64,000 bases of DNA from Treponema sp. OMZ 798 (GTDB lineage: Bacteria > Spirochaetota > Spirochaetia > Treponematales > Treponemataceae), in contig NZ_CP051305.1 of assembly GCF_024181385.1 (NCBI RefSeq), forward strand, positions 2,828,563 to 2,892,562, in the 5' to 3' direction. The notes below the pieces were generated by a model that ran no database searches, was not told where the DNA came from, and worked only from the letters and a program-made list of their open reading frames with translations. How positions within the stretch are numbered: position 1 is the first letter of the stretch; each line of letters opens with the position of its first letter. The translations under genes and the position numbers were made by a program. Positions 8,541 through 17,084 of the stretch are shown here, one piece after another.

Positions 8541-9782
8541 ATGATTTTATTTATAAGCGACAGTATTTTTACTTCTACCGAAAAAAAGAGCGAGGATTTT
8601 GATAAGGCCTTCGCAGGTTACATAGTTGTAGAAAACGGTATTATTCAAAAGGTCGGCAAGGGCGAGGCTCCCGAAAGTTTAAAAAGCCAAGCCGAAAAAA
8701 TAGTTGATGCAAGAGGAAAGACCATTACTGCAGGTCTTGTCGATGCCCACACCCACTTGGTGCACGGTGGCTCGCGCGAACATGAGCTTGCAATGAAACT
8801 CGAAGGAAAGAGCTATCTTGAAATACACGCAAGCGGAGGAGGCATTTTCAGCACCGTAAGAGCAACAAGAGCTGCCTCAAAAGAAGAGTTGACACAGAAG
8901 GCTATGACCAGTCTTGACCGAATGCTTATTCACGGTACAACCACTGCCGAATCAAAAAGCGGTTACGGCCTCGACATGGATACCGAAATTAAGTGTCTCG
9001 AGATAAATTCTTATTTAAACGAAAATCATCCTATCGATATTGTTTCGACCTATATGGGTGCCCATGCAACTCCGCCCGAATTCAAGGACAACAAAGAAGG
9101 CTATATCAAGTTTATGATAGAAGAGGTTATGCCCGAAGTTAAAAGACGAGGCTTGGCCGAATTTTCCGATGCCTTTTGTGAGGACAAGATTTTTTCTGTA
9201 GAAGAAACCGAGAGAATAATGAAGGCTGCTAAAGACCTCGGCTTTAAGTTAAAGCTTCATGCAGACGAGATAGTTCCTTTAAAGGGTGCCGAGCTTGCCG
9301 CAAAGATGAATGCACACTCTGCAGAGCACCTGATGGCAATCTCCGATGAAGGAATTACGGCCCTTGCAAAATCGGGAACCGTTGCCGTTCTTCTTCCTGC
9401 CACCTCTTTCTTTTTGATGTCGCCTATTTATGCGCCTGCAAAAAAGATGATTGAAGAAGGCGTAAGGGTCGCCCTTGCAACCGATTATAACCCCGGAAGC
9501 AGCCCGACCGAAAACCTGCAAATGTCTATGTGGGCGGCTTGTTTTAAGATGAAGCTTTTACCTGCACAGATTTTACGCGGAGTAACCATCAATGCGGCCT
9601 ATGCAATCGACCGCGAAAAAACTATAGGCAGCATCGAAGAAGGAAAACAGGCAGACCTTGTTATCTTTGATGCCCCCAATATTGATTACCTTGTTTATCA
9701 CTTCGGCGTAAACTCCGTTGATCAGGTTTGGAAAAAGGGAAAGCTCGCTGCCGAAAAAAGGCAGGTAGTTTACAAGAACTGA
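8541..9782 (+). CDS. hutI: Imidazolonepropionase
   Basis: Third step of histidine degradation: hydrolyses 4-imidazolone-5-propionate to N-formimino-L-glutamate in the cytoplasm. 413 residues, family length, amidohydrolase (TIM barrel) fold. Metal and substrate motifs: DAHTHLVHGG, FSTVRATRAAS, AESKSGYGLD, LKLHADEI, and ATDYNPGSSPTENL with the metal Asp. GGAGG lies ahead of the ATG. The gene behind it encodes the folate cyclodeaminase domain, which matches the next chemistry of the pathway. Confidence 0.96.
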   Translation: MILFISDSIFTSTEKKSEDFDKAFAGYIVVENGIIQKVGKGEAPESLKSQAEKIVDARGKTITAGLVDAHTHLVHGGSREHELAMKLEGKSYLEIHASGGGIFSTVRATRAASKEELTQKAMTSLDRMLIHGTTTAESKSGYGLDMDTEIKCLEINSYLNENHPIDIVSTYMGAHATPPEFKDNKEGYIKFMIEEVMPEVKRRGLAEFSDAFCEDKIFSVEETERIMKAAKDLGFKLKLHADEIVPLKGAELAAKMNAHSAEHLMAISDEGITALAKSGTVAVLLPATSFFLMSPIYAPAKKMIEEGVRVALATDYNPGSSPTENLQMSMWAACFKMKLLPAQILRGVTINAAYAIDREKTIGSIEEGKQADLVIFDAPNIDYLVYHFGVNSVDQVWKKGKLAAEKRQVVYKN

Positions 9783-9833
9783 TTTTGATTTTAATTAAAT
9801 AAACAAAAAAGTTTGAACAATAGGAGATTTTTT

Positions 9834-10475
9834 ATGGAATTAGTAAAGATGATGGTAAGTGCCTTTGTTGACGAAACAGCAAGCGATTCTCCGGCCCCCG
9901 GAGGCGGTTCGGTTTCTGCCTTAGCAGGCTCGCTCGCCTCGGCCCTCGGTCAGATGGTTATCCGCCTGACGACAGGAAAAAAAGCCTTTGCTTCTCTTGA
10001 TGAAAAAACTCAAGAGGAATTTAAGGCTCAGCTTCCTAAACTGGAAAAGGCACAAAAACGATTGGTCGAAATCATTGACGAAGACACTCAGGCCTTTAAT
10101 GCCTTTATGGAAGCCTTAAAATTACCTAAGGACACTGATGAGCAAAAGGCAAAACGTAATAAGGCTATGTCCGATGCTACTGTTGTAGCCATGCAGGTTC
10201 CGCTTGAAACAGCTAAAACCTGTTTGGAAGTTTTACGCTTTTTACCCATTGTTGCCGTTCACGGAAACAAAAATGCCGCATCCGATGCAGGTGTTGCAGC
10301 CCTTAATGCCCGCTCCGGTTTGGAAGGCGCTATCTTAAACGTCAAGATAAACCTAGGCGGTATCGACGATGCCCCCCTCTGCGAAAAGACAAGGGCAGAA
10401 TGCAATAAGATGCTTGAAGAAGGCGAAAAGCTAAAGACCGAAATTTTAAAGACAATCTATTCAAAGATCGAATAG
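9834..10475 (+). CDS. Formiminotetrahydrofolate cyclodeaminase / methenyl-THF cyclohydrolase family
   Basis: Converts 5-formimino-THF to 5,10-methenyl-THF plus ammonia, feeding the one-carbon folate pool. 213 residues covering only the cyclodeaminase domain; no glutamate formiminotransferase domain is fused, so that activity must be encoded elsewhere. Family signatures: SPAPGGGSVSALAGSLAS near residue 20, the GNKNAASDAGVAAL segment and GLEGAILNVKINL. The ATG at 9834 is chosen because AGGAG lies eight bases before it; an in-frame TTG at 9813 is upstream of that site. It follows hutI by 51 bases and probably shares its transcript. Confidence 0.9.
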   Translation: MELVKMMVSAFVDETASDSPAPGGGSVSALAGSLASALGQMVIRLTTGKKAFASLDEKTQEEFKAQLPKLEKAQKRLVEIIDEDTQAFNAFMEALKLPKDTDEQKAKRNKAMSDATVVAMQVPLETAKTCLEVLRFLPIVAVHGNKNAASDAGVAALNARSGLEGAILNVKINLGGIDDAPLCEKTRAECNKMLEEGEKLKTEILKTIYSKIE

Positions 10476-10504
10476 GTTTAACTGCAAAGTCCAATTGGCG
10501 AATG

Positions 10505-10560
10505 AGGGGAGCAAGGGTCATTTGAATTTTTTACGAATTATCAAATATCTTTGCTCCCCT
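10505..10560. terminator. Nested inverted repeat between convergent genes
   Basis: Outer arms AGGGGAGCAA (10505-10514) and TTGCTCCCCT (10551-10560) enclose inner arms ATTTGA and TCAAAT. It lies at the meeting point of the cyclodeaminase gene and the threonine aldolase gene, whose last codons form the right arm. It could terminate both transcripts. Confidence 0.45.
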
Positions 10561-11599
10561 TGTTGTTTATCTCGTCCAAGTATTCAAAGAGTTTTTTTAC
10601 GGCTTCTTTTGTTGTAGCCCAAGAGGTGCAAAAGCGTACGGCTGTTTGATTTTCTGAGATCTTTGTCCAAAATTCGCATTTAAATTCTTTTTCTATTTTA
10701 GTTAAAAGACTGTTTTCGATTATGGGAAAACTTTGATTTGTTGCGCTTTCCATAAAAAAGGAAAAGCCGCGTTCTGAAAATCCCTTGCGTATCATCTTTG
10801 CCGTTTCGTTCATCGTTTTTCCTATCTCGAAGTAAAGGTTGTCTGTAAAAAGAGTTTTAAACTGAAGACCTAAAAGCCGGCCCTTTGCGAAGAGACCTCC
10901 CTTTTGTTTTTGGATGTACCTAAAATCTTTTTGAAGATCGGGATTGTTTATTATAAGGGCTTCACCGAAAAGGGCTCCCATCTTTGTTCCGCCTATATAA
11001 AATGCATCCGTATATCTTGCCAAGTCTGCAAGGCTTAAATCGTTATTGTCCGCTGTGAGGGCGGTTCCTAGGCGGGCTCCGTCAACATAGAGCGGAACGG
11101 AATATTTTTGAGCTGTCAGCTTTAAATCCTGTAATTCTTTTTTTGAATAAATGGTACCGAGCTCGGTAGGGTTCGAAATATAAATCATCCCGGGCTGAAC
11201 CATGTGCTCTGCTGTAGGGTCTTCATAGTGAGCTTTTATAAGAGCTTCTGTCTGTTCTGCCGTTATTTTTCCGTTTGTCGATTCGATGGTAAGAACCTTG
11301 TGTCCGCAGGCTTCTATGGCTCCCGACTCATGCACGTTTATATGTCCGGTATCGGCCGCTATTACCCCCTGATGGGGCCTTAGTACCGAAGCAATCATTG
11401 TCAGGTTTGTTTGTGTTCCGCCCGAGAAAAAATAAACCTTACTTTGAGGGGCGTCCAGCTCCTTTAAGATAAGGTTTGCTGCTTCTGTACAATATTGGTC
11501 ACAGCCGTAACCTACAGTTTGCTCTTCATTTGTTTCCGTTAATGTCTTAAGAATTTTTGGGTGACAGCCTTCGCTGTAATCGTTTATAAAAAAATACAT
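10541..11599 (-). CDS. Low-specificity threonine aldolase (beta-eliminating lyase family)
   Basis: Pyridoxal-phosphate enzyme predicted to cleave L-threonine or allo-threonine to glycine and acetaldehyde. 352 residues of fold type I. Visible landmarks: the N-terminal NDYSEGCHPKIL, TVGYGCDQYCTEAA, the cofactor glycines FFSGGTQTNL, DGARLGTAL with the cofactor Asp, and the Schiff-base lysine in YIGGTKMGALFGEA. It stands alone, convergent with the histidine genes. Glycine produced here could serve one-carbon or glycine-based energy metabolism; that is inference. Confidence 0.88.
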   Translation of the reverse strand: MYFFINDYSEGCHPKILKTLTETNEEQTVGYGCDQYCTEAANLILKELDAPQSKVYFFSGGTQTNLTMIASVLRPHQGVIAADTGHINVHESGAIEACGHKVLTIESTNGKITAEQTEALIKAHYEDPTAEHMVQPGMIYISNPTELGTIYSKKELQDLKLTAQKYSVPLYVDGARLGTALTADNNDLSLADLARYTDAFYIGGTKMGALFGEALIINNPDLQKDFRYIQKQKGGLFAKGRLLGLQFKTLFTDNLYFEIGKTMNETAKMIRKGFSERGFSFFMESATNQSFPIIENSLLTKIEKEFKCEFWTKISENQTAVRFCTSWATTKEAVKKLFEYLDEINNKGSKDI

Positions 11600-11646
11600 A
11601 CTTGCTCCCTATAAAACTTTTTGTAAGTAATTTCCGAATTTTATTT

Positions 11647-13266
11647 TTAAACTTGTTCACTTTTCCATTCCCCGATAGTTCTTTCTTCTTCATCAAAGCT
11701 TGAACCTATCAGGATAATCTTTTTACCCTCTCCCTTAAATTGTGCGGCATAGCCCTTCTCTTTTATCTGAGCTATTGCATCTTCGGCGGTGCCTACACTC
11801 ATCAGCTTAAACTCAAAGATGTAGATTGTGTCTCTGGTATGCACAATGCAGTCAGCCCTGCCCTTTGCACAGTGGATTTCAGTCTGTACAAATTGTCCCA
11901 TAAGCTTAAAGATTAGGTAGACTGCCGTCTGATAGTTTTGCTCCCTTAGTTTGAGCTTATCTTTAGGCAAGTTATCGTAAGGAACGCCTGCTATTATAGC
12001 CTGCATCCGCTCCATAAACCCGTCTACATTCCCTGCCCTTACATCCTCTACAAACTCCCATACCGAAACACCTGTTTCGTCAGGCCCAAGAGAGGAGTAG
12101 GCAGGTAAAAGATTTTTTAAAAAGCCGAACCTCACCTCATCATTAGGAAAGCCTAAGCGGTAAAGGTTAGATTCTTCTATGTATTCTTTTATCGTTAAAT
12201 ATCCCGATTGAAAAAGTATGGGTAGGGGATTTTTTGCATCTGCCCTATATAGCTCTATACCTGACTCATCAAGCTCAACTTTTCCGTCCAGCTTGGGTAT
12301 ATTGTAATAAGCATCTTTTAGGTAGTTTACCAAAAAGGTAGGTGTACCTGTTGAGAACCAGTAATCCTTTAATTGACCGGAATTAAGAGTGTTTAATATG
12401 CTGAAAGGATTATAAACCGACTCTCCTAAAACACTGAACTTATAGCCGTCATAACGCTTTTTTAATTCTTCAAGCATTTTGTCATAAGAGTTTTTAGTGT
12501 TATTTGCTAATCTTTCTATTTCGGGTTTAAAGGTGTTTTCTATTTCGCCTTGTGTCAGTCCGCATATTTCGGCATAGTCATTGAGCATACTTATATCCTG
12601 CAAATTGTTTAAATCGCTGAAAATGCTTATTTTGCTGAATTTTGTTACACCCGTCAAAAAGGCAAAGCGTATGTACTGGTCGCAGGTTTTTATTACGGAA
12701 TAAAAGGCTTTTAGCGTGTTACGGTACTCTTCGTTCAAGGCTTCGTTTACCCCCATAGTCTGTAAAAGAGGTTTGTCGTACTCGTCTACTAAAATAACTA
12801 CTTGACGGCCGGTTTTTTCATATAAGGTTGTAACTATAGATTTAAATCTATCTTCAATACTTCCGGATGTTTTTGTGATACTATAAAGTTTTTCCCAGTC
12901 ATCTAAGTGTAAATTTATAATAGTTAGAAGAGCTTCTTCATTCTTATAATATTTTGTATTAAAGTCCAAATAAAGTACAGGATATTCTATCCAAGCATCG
13001 GTCTTTTCAATTTCGGCTCTTTTTTCTTCGGCCTTTTCGATGTACAGGCCTGTAAATAATTCTTTTTGGCCTAAAAAGTAAGACCTCAAGGTTGAGAGAA
13101 AGAGGCTTTTACCGAAGCGGCGCGGACGGCTCAAAAAGTATGGAGAGGAAGTACGAACAAGGCTAAAAATATAACGAGTTTTATCTACATATAAATAATT
13201 ATCATTCCTCATTTTTTCAAAGCTTTGAACGCCTATAGGTATCTTTCGCGATAAATCAAAATCCAT
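11647..13266 (-). CDS. AAA-ATPase-like / PD-(D/E)XK protein
   Basis: 539 residues of a large bacterial family with an N-terminal AAA-ATPase-like domain and a C-terminal PDDEXK_9 domain. N-terminus: IPIGVQSFEKMRNDNYLYVDKT, then RPRRFGKSLFLSTL (phosphate-binding loop) and VILVDEYDKPL (Walker B). C-terminus: GRADCIVHTRDTIYIFEFKL, a D...E-x-K nuclease-like core. Cellular role unknown; members are abundant in host-associated bacteria. The start at 13266 follows GAGGAGG; an in-frame ATG five codons earlier lies before that site. Confidence 0.82.
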   Translation of the reverse strand: MDFDLSRKIPIGVQSFEKMRNDNYLYVDKTRYIFSLVRTSSPYFLSRPRRFGKSLFLSTLRSYFLGQKELFTGLYIEKAEEKRAEIEKTDAWIEYPVLYLDFNTKYYKNEEALLTIINLHLDDWEKLYSITKTSGSIEDRFKSIVTTLYEKTGRQVVILVDEYDKPLLQTMGVNEALNEEYRNTLKAFYSVIKTCDQYIRFAFLTGVTKFSKISIFSDLNNLQDISMLNDYAEICGLTQGEIENTFKPEIERLANNTKNSYDKMLEELKKRYDGYKFSVLGESVYNPFSILNTLNSGQLKDYWFSTGTPTFLVNYLKDAYYNIPKLDGKVELDESGIELYRADAKNPLPILFQSGYLTIKEYIEESNLYRLGFPNDEVRFGFLKNLLPAYSSLGPDETGVSVWEFVEDVRAGNVDGFMERMQAIIAGVPYDNLPKDKLKLREQNYQTAVYLIFKLMGQFVQTEIHCAKGRADCIVHTRDTIYIFEFKLMSVGTAEDAIAQIKEKGYAAQFKGEGKKIILIGSSFDEEERTIGEWKSEQV

Positions 13267-13336
13267 ATCAAGCCTCCTCAAAGATGATTATAACATAAGA
13301 CAGGGTATTATTCAATGTTGCGGAATTTGCAGCCGC

Positions 13337-16300
13337 CTATTTCTTAAAAAGGCCTGCGAGCTCTTCATTGCTTAATTTTGAAATCCAAGTTTCGCCTGAA
13401 GAAATACTCATGCCGCTTATTTCCCGTTTTTTTTGAATCATTTCATCAATTTTTTCTTCAAAGGTGCCGGAGCAGATAAAGCGGTGCACAAATACGTTTT
13501 TAGTCTGCCCGATTCTAAATGCCCGATCTGCGGCCTGATCTTCAACTGCGGGATTGTACCAAAGGTCAAAGTGAATTACCCTGTTAGCTGCCGTCAAGTT
13601 AAGTCCCGTTCCTCCCGCCTTAAGCGAAATTAAAAAGATACGGTAAGCAGGATCCGTTTGAAAAAGGCCGACGGCTTTTTTGCGTTTTGAGGCGGGCATT
13701 TGGCCGTGAAGCAAAAGGGGGCCGGTTCCCAATTCTTTTTGAATAATGGTTTTTAGAATATTGAGGGTGCCTACATATTGGCTGAAAATAATAGCCTTTT
13801 CGCCTGAAGAAATTATCTCGCTTAAAAGCTCGATGAGGGCGGTAACCTTCCCGGAATGCTTCATCTCGCTCGGAGTTTCCTTGTCATAGGCCCGCGGATG
13901 ATTGCATACCTGTTTTAAGGCCGTTAAAAGTTTTAGGACATAGGCCTGCCTTTCAATCTTAGTTTCGGCTCCCATCACCTTGTGTAATTCCGTTTCTACA
14001 AGGTTCTCGTAAATTGCCAGCTGCTCAGGCGTAAGATTGCAATATTGATTTGTAATTATCTTGTCGGGTAAGTCGGAGATAACCTTGGGATCGGTTTTTA
14101 GGCGGCGCAGCAAAAAGGGCGAAGTGATTTTCTTTAAATCGTCTGCTTCGATTTCGGAATTGTGAAGCTCAATCGGAATGCGCCATTTTTTTCGAAACTC
14201 GTCAGCCGAGCCCAGATAGCCGGGGAGAAAAAAGTCGAATATGGAGCGCATATCTTCAAGGTTGTTTTCGACAGGGGTACCGGTAAGAGCGATTCTGCCC
14301 CTTGCCTGAATTGCCTTTACTGCATGGGCCTTCTTTGTTCCCGAATTTTTTATAGCCTGAGCCTCATCCAAAATAATACAAAAAACTTTTTTATCCTTTA
14401 ATTTTTCTATATCGTTTTGCATCGTCTGGTAGGTGCTTATTATTACGTCGGCTTCGGTATTGAACTTGCGCCTTGCTCCGTGATAAAGGTCAACTTTAAG
14501 GGATGGAGCAAATTTGGCTATTTCGTGTTCCCAGTTTGAAAGAAGGCTTGCAGGAGCTATAACCAAAAAAGGCTCCTCTGCTTCTTTTGAATTTTTAAAG
14601 GCCAGTATCAAGCTTATAATTTGTACGGTTTTGCCCAAGCCCATGTCATCGGCCAAAAGACAGCCGAAGCCGCTTTTGATATTTGCATAAAGCCAGCGGA
14701 ATCCCTTTTCCTGATAGGGCCGCAATTCCGCATTTAAGTTTTGAGGAACGGGAATGTCATCTTGCCTGAAAATGCCGTCGATAATTTCTGCGGCCGGTTT
14801 GGAGCAGACTGCATTCCCCGAAAGAACCGCTTGAAGGGCTTCCCTCATGTCTGCCGGTTTTTCAAATGCCTTTAACATTTTGGCAACTTCTTCGGGGTCG
14901 AGCAAAAGGAACTGATCATTAAATTTTACCAAGCCCGATTTATTTAAAAAGAGCTTTTTAAATTCGTCTATGTCTATTACGGTGTCTCCAAGCATTACGG
15001 CCCGGTCATAGGAAAGAACGTCATCAAGGTTTAAAAACGAAACTACATTTCCTGCTCCCTTTACGGATTTTACACTTATGACGGGCTTGGGCGTCAAAAC
15101 GTTTTTTAGGCTTTTAGGTAAAACTATGTCGATGCCGAACCGCTGCAAAAGTTTGGCCGCCCTTTGCAAAAAGAGGCCTGCTTCTTCGCGTGAGAGCATA
15201 ATATTTTTTTTGACTGCAAGAATCGAAAGAGCCGGTAAGTAGGCCGAAAGGCTTGCCGGAAAGCGCAAAATATCGTCGGGGTTTTTGCTCCTCTTTGCTG
15301 CGATATTTAACTCGGTAAAGGGAGCTTCCGCTTCGAGAGAAAAGGAAGATGCATCGTTTTCAAAGCTTTCACTTTCACCGGAGTTTTCTTTAGCCTTACG
15401 CACAAGGGCGGAAAGCAAAAAGAACTCGTCTTCTTTTAGTGAGTCCAAAGTCAGGCGGTATTCATAGCCGCAATTGCTGTAATTTAAAACCGAAAGCCAA
15501 GAGTAAATTACCGTATCCAAATTCCGCTTGCCGGGAACGCTTATATCTATTTCTTCATTTGAAAAAAAGAGAGAGTCTATTTCTTTATCCCTGGTATAGG
15601 ACTTACTCGGGAAAAATTTTAAAGATGCCGCATACTCGGTTAAAAGGGCTGTAAGTAAAAGTTCGGCACAGTAGAGCCTTCCCCATTTTTCGACCGGAAG
15701 AAAAAAGTCCTTTGTGAGGGAAGCTGCAAATTTAAGAATGTCGGCCTTTATTTCGGAAGAGGCAGAAAGGCTTTTCCAAAAGATAAAAAGTTTTTTGTTT
15801 TCGGTAAATACGGCAGGTATAAGTGCCGAGCTTTGGATGAGTTTTCCCGCAATGGCAAAGAGAGAAAAAAGAATTTTGACCGAGGGGCTCATCTCGTTTA
15901 AACTGCTTCTTGTTTTATAAAAATTTTGAGCCTGCAAAAGGGTTTGATTTATCTCTTGGTTTTCGCCTAATTTTATGCTTACCGTTAGAGGGCTTTTAGG
16001 CTCAAGCGGAAAGACTCTTTTTTGCTTTCGGATATTGTCGATGTTTATTTTTACCCTTGCAAACAAAAAAGGGTTTACCGATTTTTCTTCTTCGCCTTGC
16101 TTTTCTTGACTGTAAAAGTTAAGCCCGTAATTTAAAACCGCCTTGTGATAAAATTCCGTAAGCTTTATTATAAAATCGCCCGATGTAAAATTAGGTTCAG
16201 GCGGAAGGATACCGGTTATAAGCGGAAGATAGGATTCTCCAAGCCTGAATTTTAAAGGTTCTTCTAATTCGCAAGGAGGCTGAGCTGCCTTATTGCCCGA

Positions 16301-16936
16301 TGAGTCTGAAGTGAGGCCTGTCTCATTTAAAGTTTCATTTTTGCGTAGATTTAAGGGAACGGGATGTTCTTGGAGGAGGGCAAAGTTTCTCTCCTTTTCA
16401 GGACCAGCATTTTTGGAAGCGGCACCTTCGGGTATGTTTACTGAATCGAGATCGAAACCTGCAAGCTTAAACAAGAGGCGGGGGTCATGATCTATTTCTT
16501 TGGCAAGCAAAAAAAGAACGGCTGCCATGTGCTTACAAGGGTCGCCAAAATCGGGACAGGTGCAATCCCTTTCGATTAAATTCCAGCGGGCAGGAATGAG
16601 CCTGACCTTCTTTTTCTTTAAGGCTTCGATTAGGGCCGGGCTCATAATTCCGGCTCGGAGGCCTGCGAGCTCGATAGGATGCTTTTCTAAGATTGAGCGG
16701 ATTGCGTTTTCATTTGTTTTTGAAAGAGGCGGAAATTTAAAATACACATGGTACCAGGGAGCATAGTTTCCCTTAACCTTTGCTCCCGCCGTTTGTCCGT
16801 TTACTACAAGAGAATTTACCTTTCCGGTATTTGCATAAGTCTTCCCGCGAGACAATCTCCCCGAATCGTCGTAGGCCTTGAGCATCTCCAAAAACCATGC
16901 ACCCCAGGGCGTTGTCCCATAACTTTGTCTTGCCAT
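13337..16936 (-). CDS. SWIM zinc-finger SNF2-family helicase
   Basis: About 1200-residue DNA-dependent ATPase of the RapA/SNF2 group. The N-terminal region carries a SWIM zinc site CTCPDFGDPCKHMAA near residues 125-140; then comes a long poorly conserved domain. The motor shows DDMGLGKTVQ (Walker A, near 762), ILDEAQ (near 857), ALTGTPVENN, and the C-lobe ISLKAGGTGLNLTAANRV and DRAFRIGQ. Likely remodels nucleoprotein or transcription complexes. No ribosome site is seen. TTGAAA-17-TATACT ends eight bases before the ATG, and a TTG two codons earlier is an alternative start. Confidence 0.92.
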   Translation of the reverse strand: MARQSYGTTPWGAWFLEMLKAYDDSGRLSRGKTYANTGKVNSLVVNGQTAGAKVKGNYAPWYHVYFKFPPLSKTNENAIRSILEKHPIELAGLRAGIMSPALIEALKKKKVRLIPARWNLIERDCTCPDFGDPCKHMAAVLFLLAKEIDHDPRLLFKLAGFDLDSVNIPEGAASKNAGPEKERNFALLQEHPVPLNLRKNETLNETGLTSDSSGNKAAQPPCELEEPLKFRLGESYLPLITGILPPEPNFTSGDFIIKLTEFYHKAVLNYGLNFYSQEKQGEEEKSVNPFLFARVKINIDNIRKQKRVFPLEPKSPLTVSIKLGENQEINQTLLQAQNFYKTRSSLNEMSPSVKILFSLFAIAGKLIQSSALIPAVFTENKKLFIFWKSLSASSEIKADILKFAASLTKDFFLPVEKWGRLYCAELLLTALLTEYAASLKFFPSKSYTRDKEIDSLFFSNEEIDISVPGKRNLDTVIYSWLSVLNYSNCGYEYRLTLDSLKEDEFFLLSALVRKAKENSGESESFENDASSFSLEAEAPFTELNIAAKRSKNPDDILRFPASLSAYLPALSILAVKKNIMLSREEAGLFLQRAAKLLQRFGIDIVLPKSLKNVLTPKPVISVKSVKGAGNVVSFLNLDDVLSYDRAVMLGDTVIDIDEFKKLFLNKSGLVKFNDQFLLLDPEEVAKMLKAFEKPADMREALQAVLSGNAVCSKPAAEIIDGIFRQDDIPVPQNLNAELRPYQEKGFRWLYANIKSGFGCLLADDMGLGKTVQIISLILAFKNSKEAEEPFLVIAPASLLSNWEHEIAKFAPSLKVDLYHGARRKFNTEADVIISTYQTMQNDIEKLKDKKVFCIILDEAQAIKNSGTKKAHAVKAIQARGRIALTGTPVENNLEDMRSIFDFFLPGYLGSADEFRKKWRIPIELHNSEIEADDLKKITSPFLLRRLKTDPKVISDLPDKIITNQYCNLTPEQLAIYENLVETELHKVMGAETKIERQAYVLKLLTALKQVCNHPRAYDKETPSEMKHSGKVTALIELLSEIISSGEKAIIFSQYVGTLNILKTIIQKELGTGPLLLHGQMPASKRKKAVGLFQTDPAYRIFLISLKAGGTGLNLTAANRVIHFDLWYNPAVEDQAADRAFRIGQTKNVFVHRFICSGTFEEKIDEMIQKKREISGMSISSGETWISKLSNEELAGLFKK

Positions 16937-16944
16937 TGTCAAGG

Positions 16945-16973
16945 AGTATAACAGAAGCGAGGATAATTTTCAA
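16945..16973 (-). promoter_or_regulatory. Promoter of the SNF2 gene, nearly leaderless
   Basis: Minus strand TTGAAA (16973-16968), spacer of exactly 17, TATACT (16950-16945). Eight bases separate the -10 from the ATG at 16936, so the mRNA would begin at or next to the start codon. Confidence 0.55.
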
Positions 16974-17049
16974 TTCCGGGATTTTCACCGCGTATTAAAG
17001 CCACAGTATTAAAAATTAACGAGATAGAGAAACTATAATTTTATTTTCC

Positions 17050-17078
17050 TAGACCTTTTACTTAAAAAGTTGTATATT
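17050..17078 (+). promoter_or_regulatory. Promoter of the copper ATPase gene, leaderless layout
   Basis: TAGACC (17050-17055), spacer of 17, TATATT (17073-17078), then six bases to the ATG at 17085. No Shine-Dalgarno sequence lies between. No copper-operator palindrome was evident around it. Confidence 0.5.
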
Positions 17079-17084
17079 ATTAAC

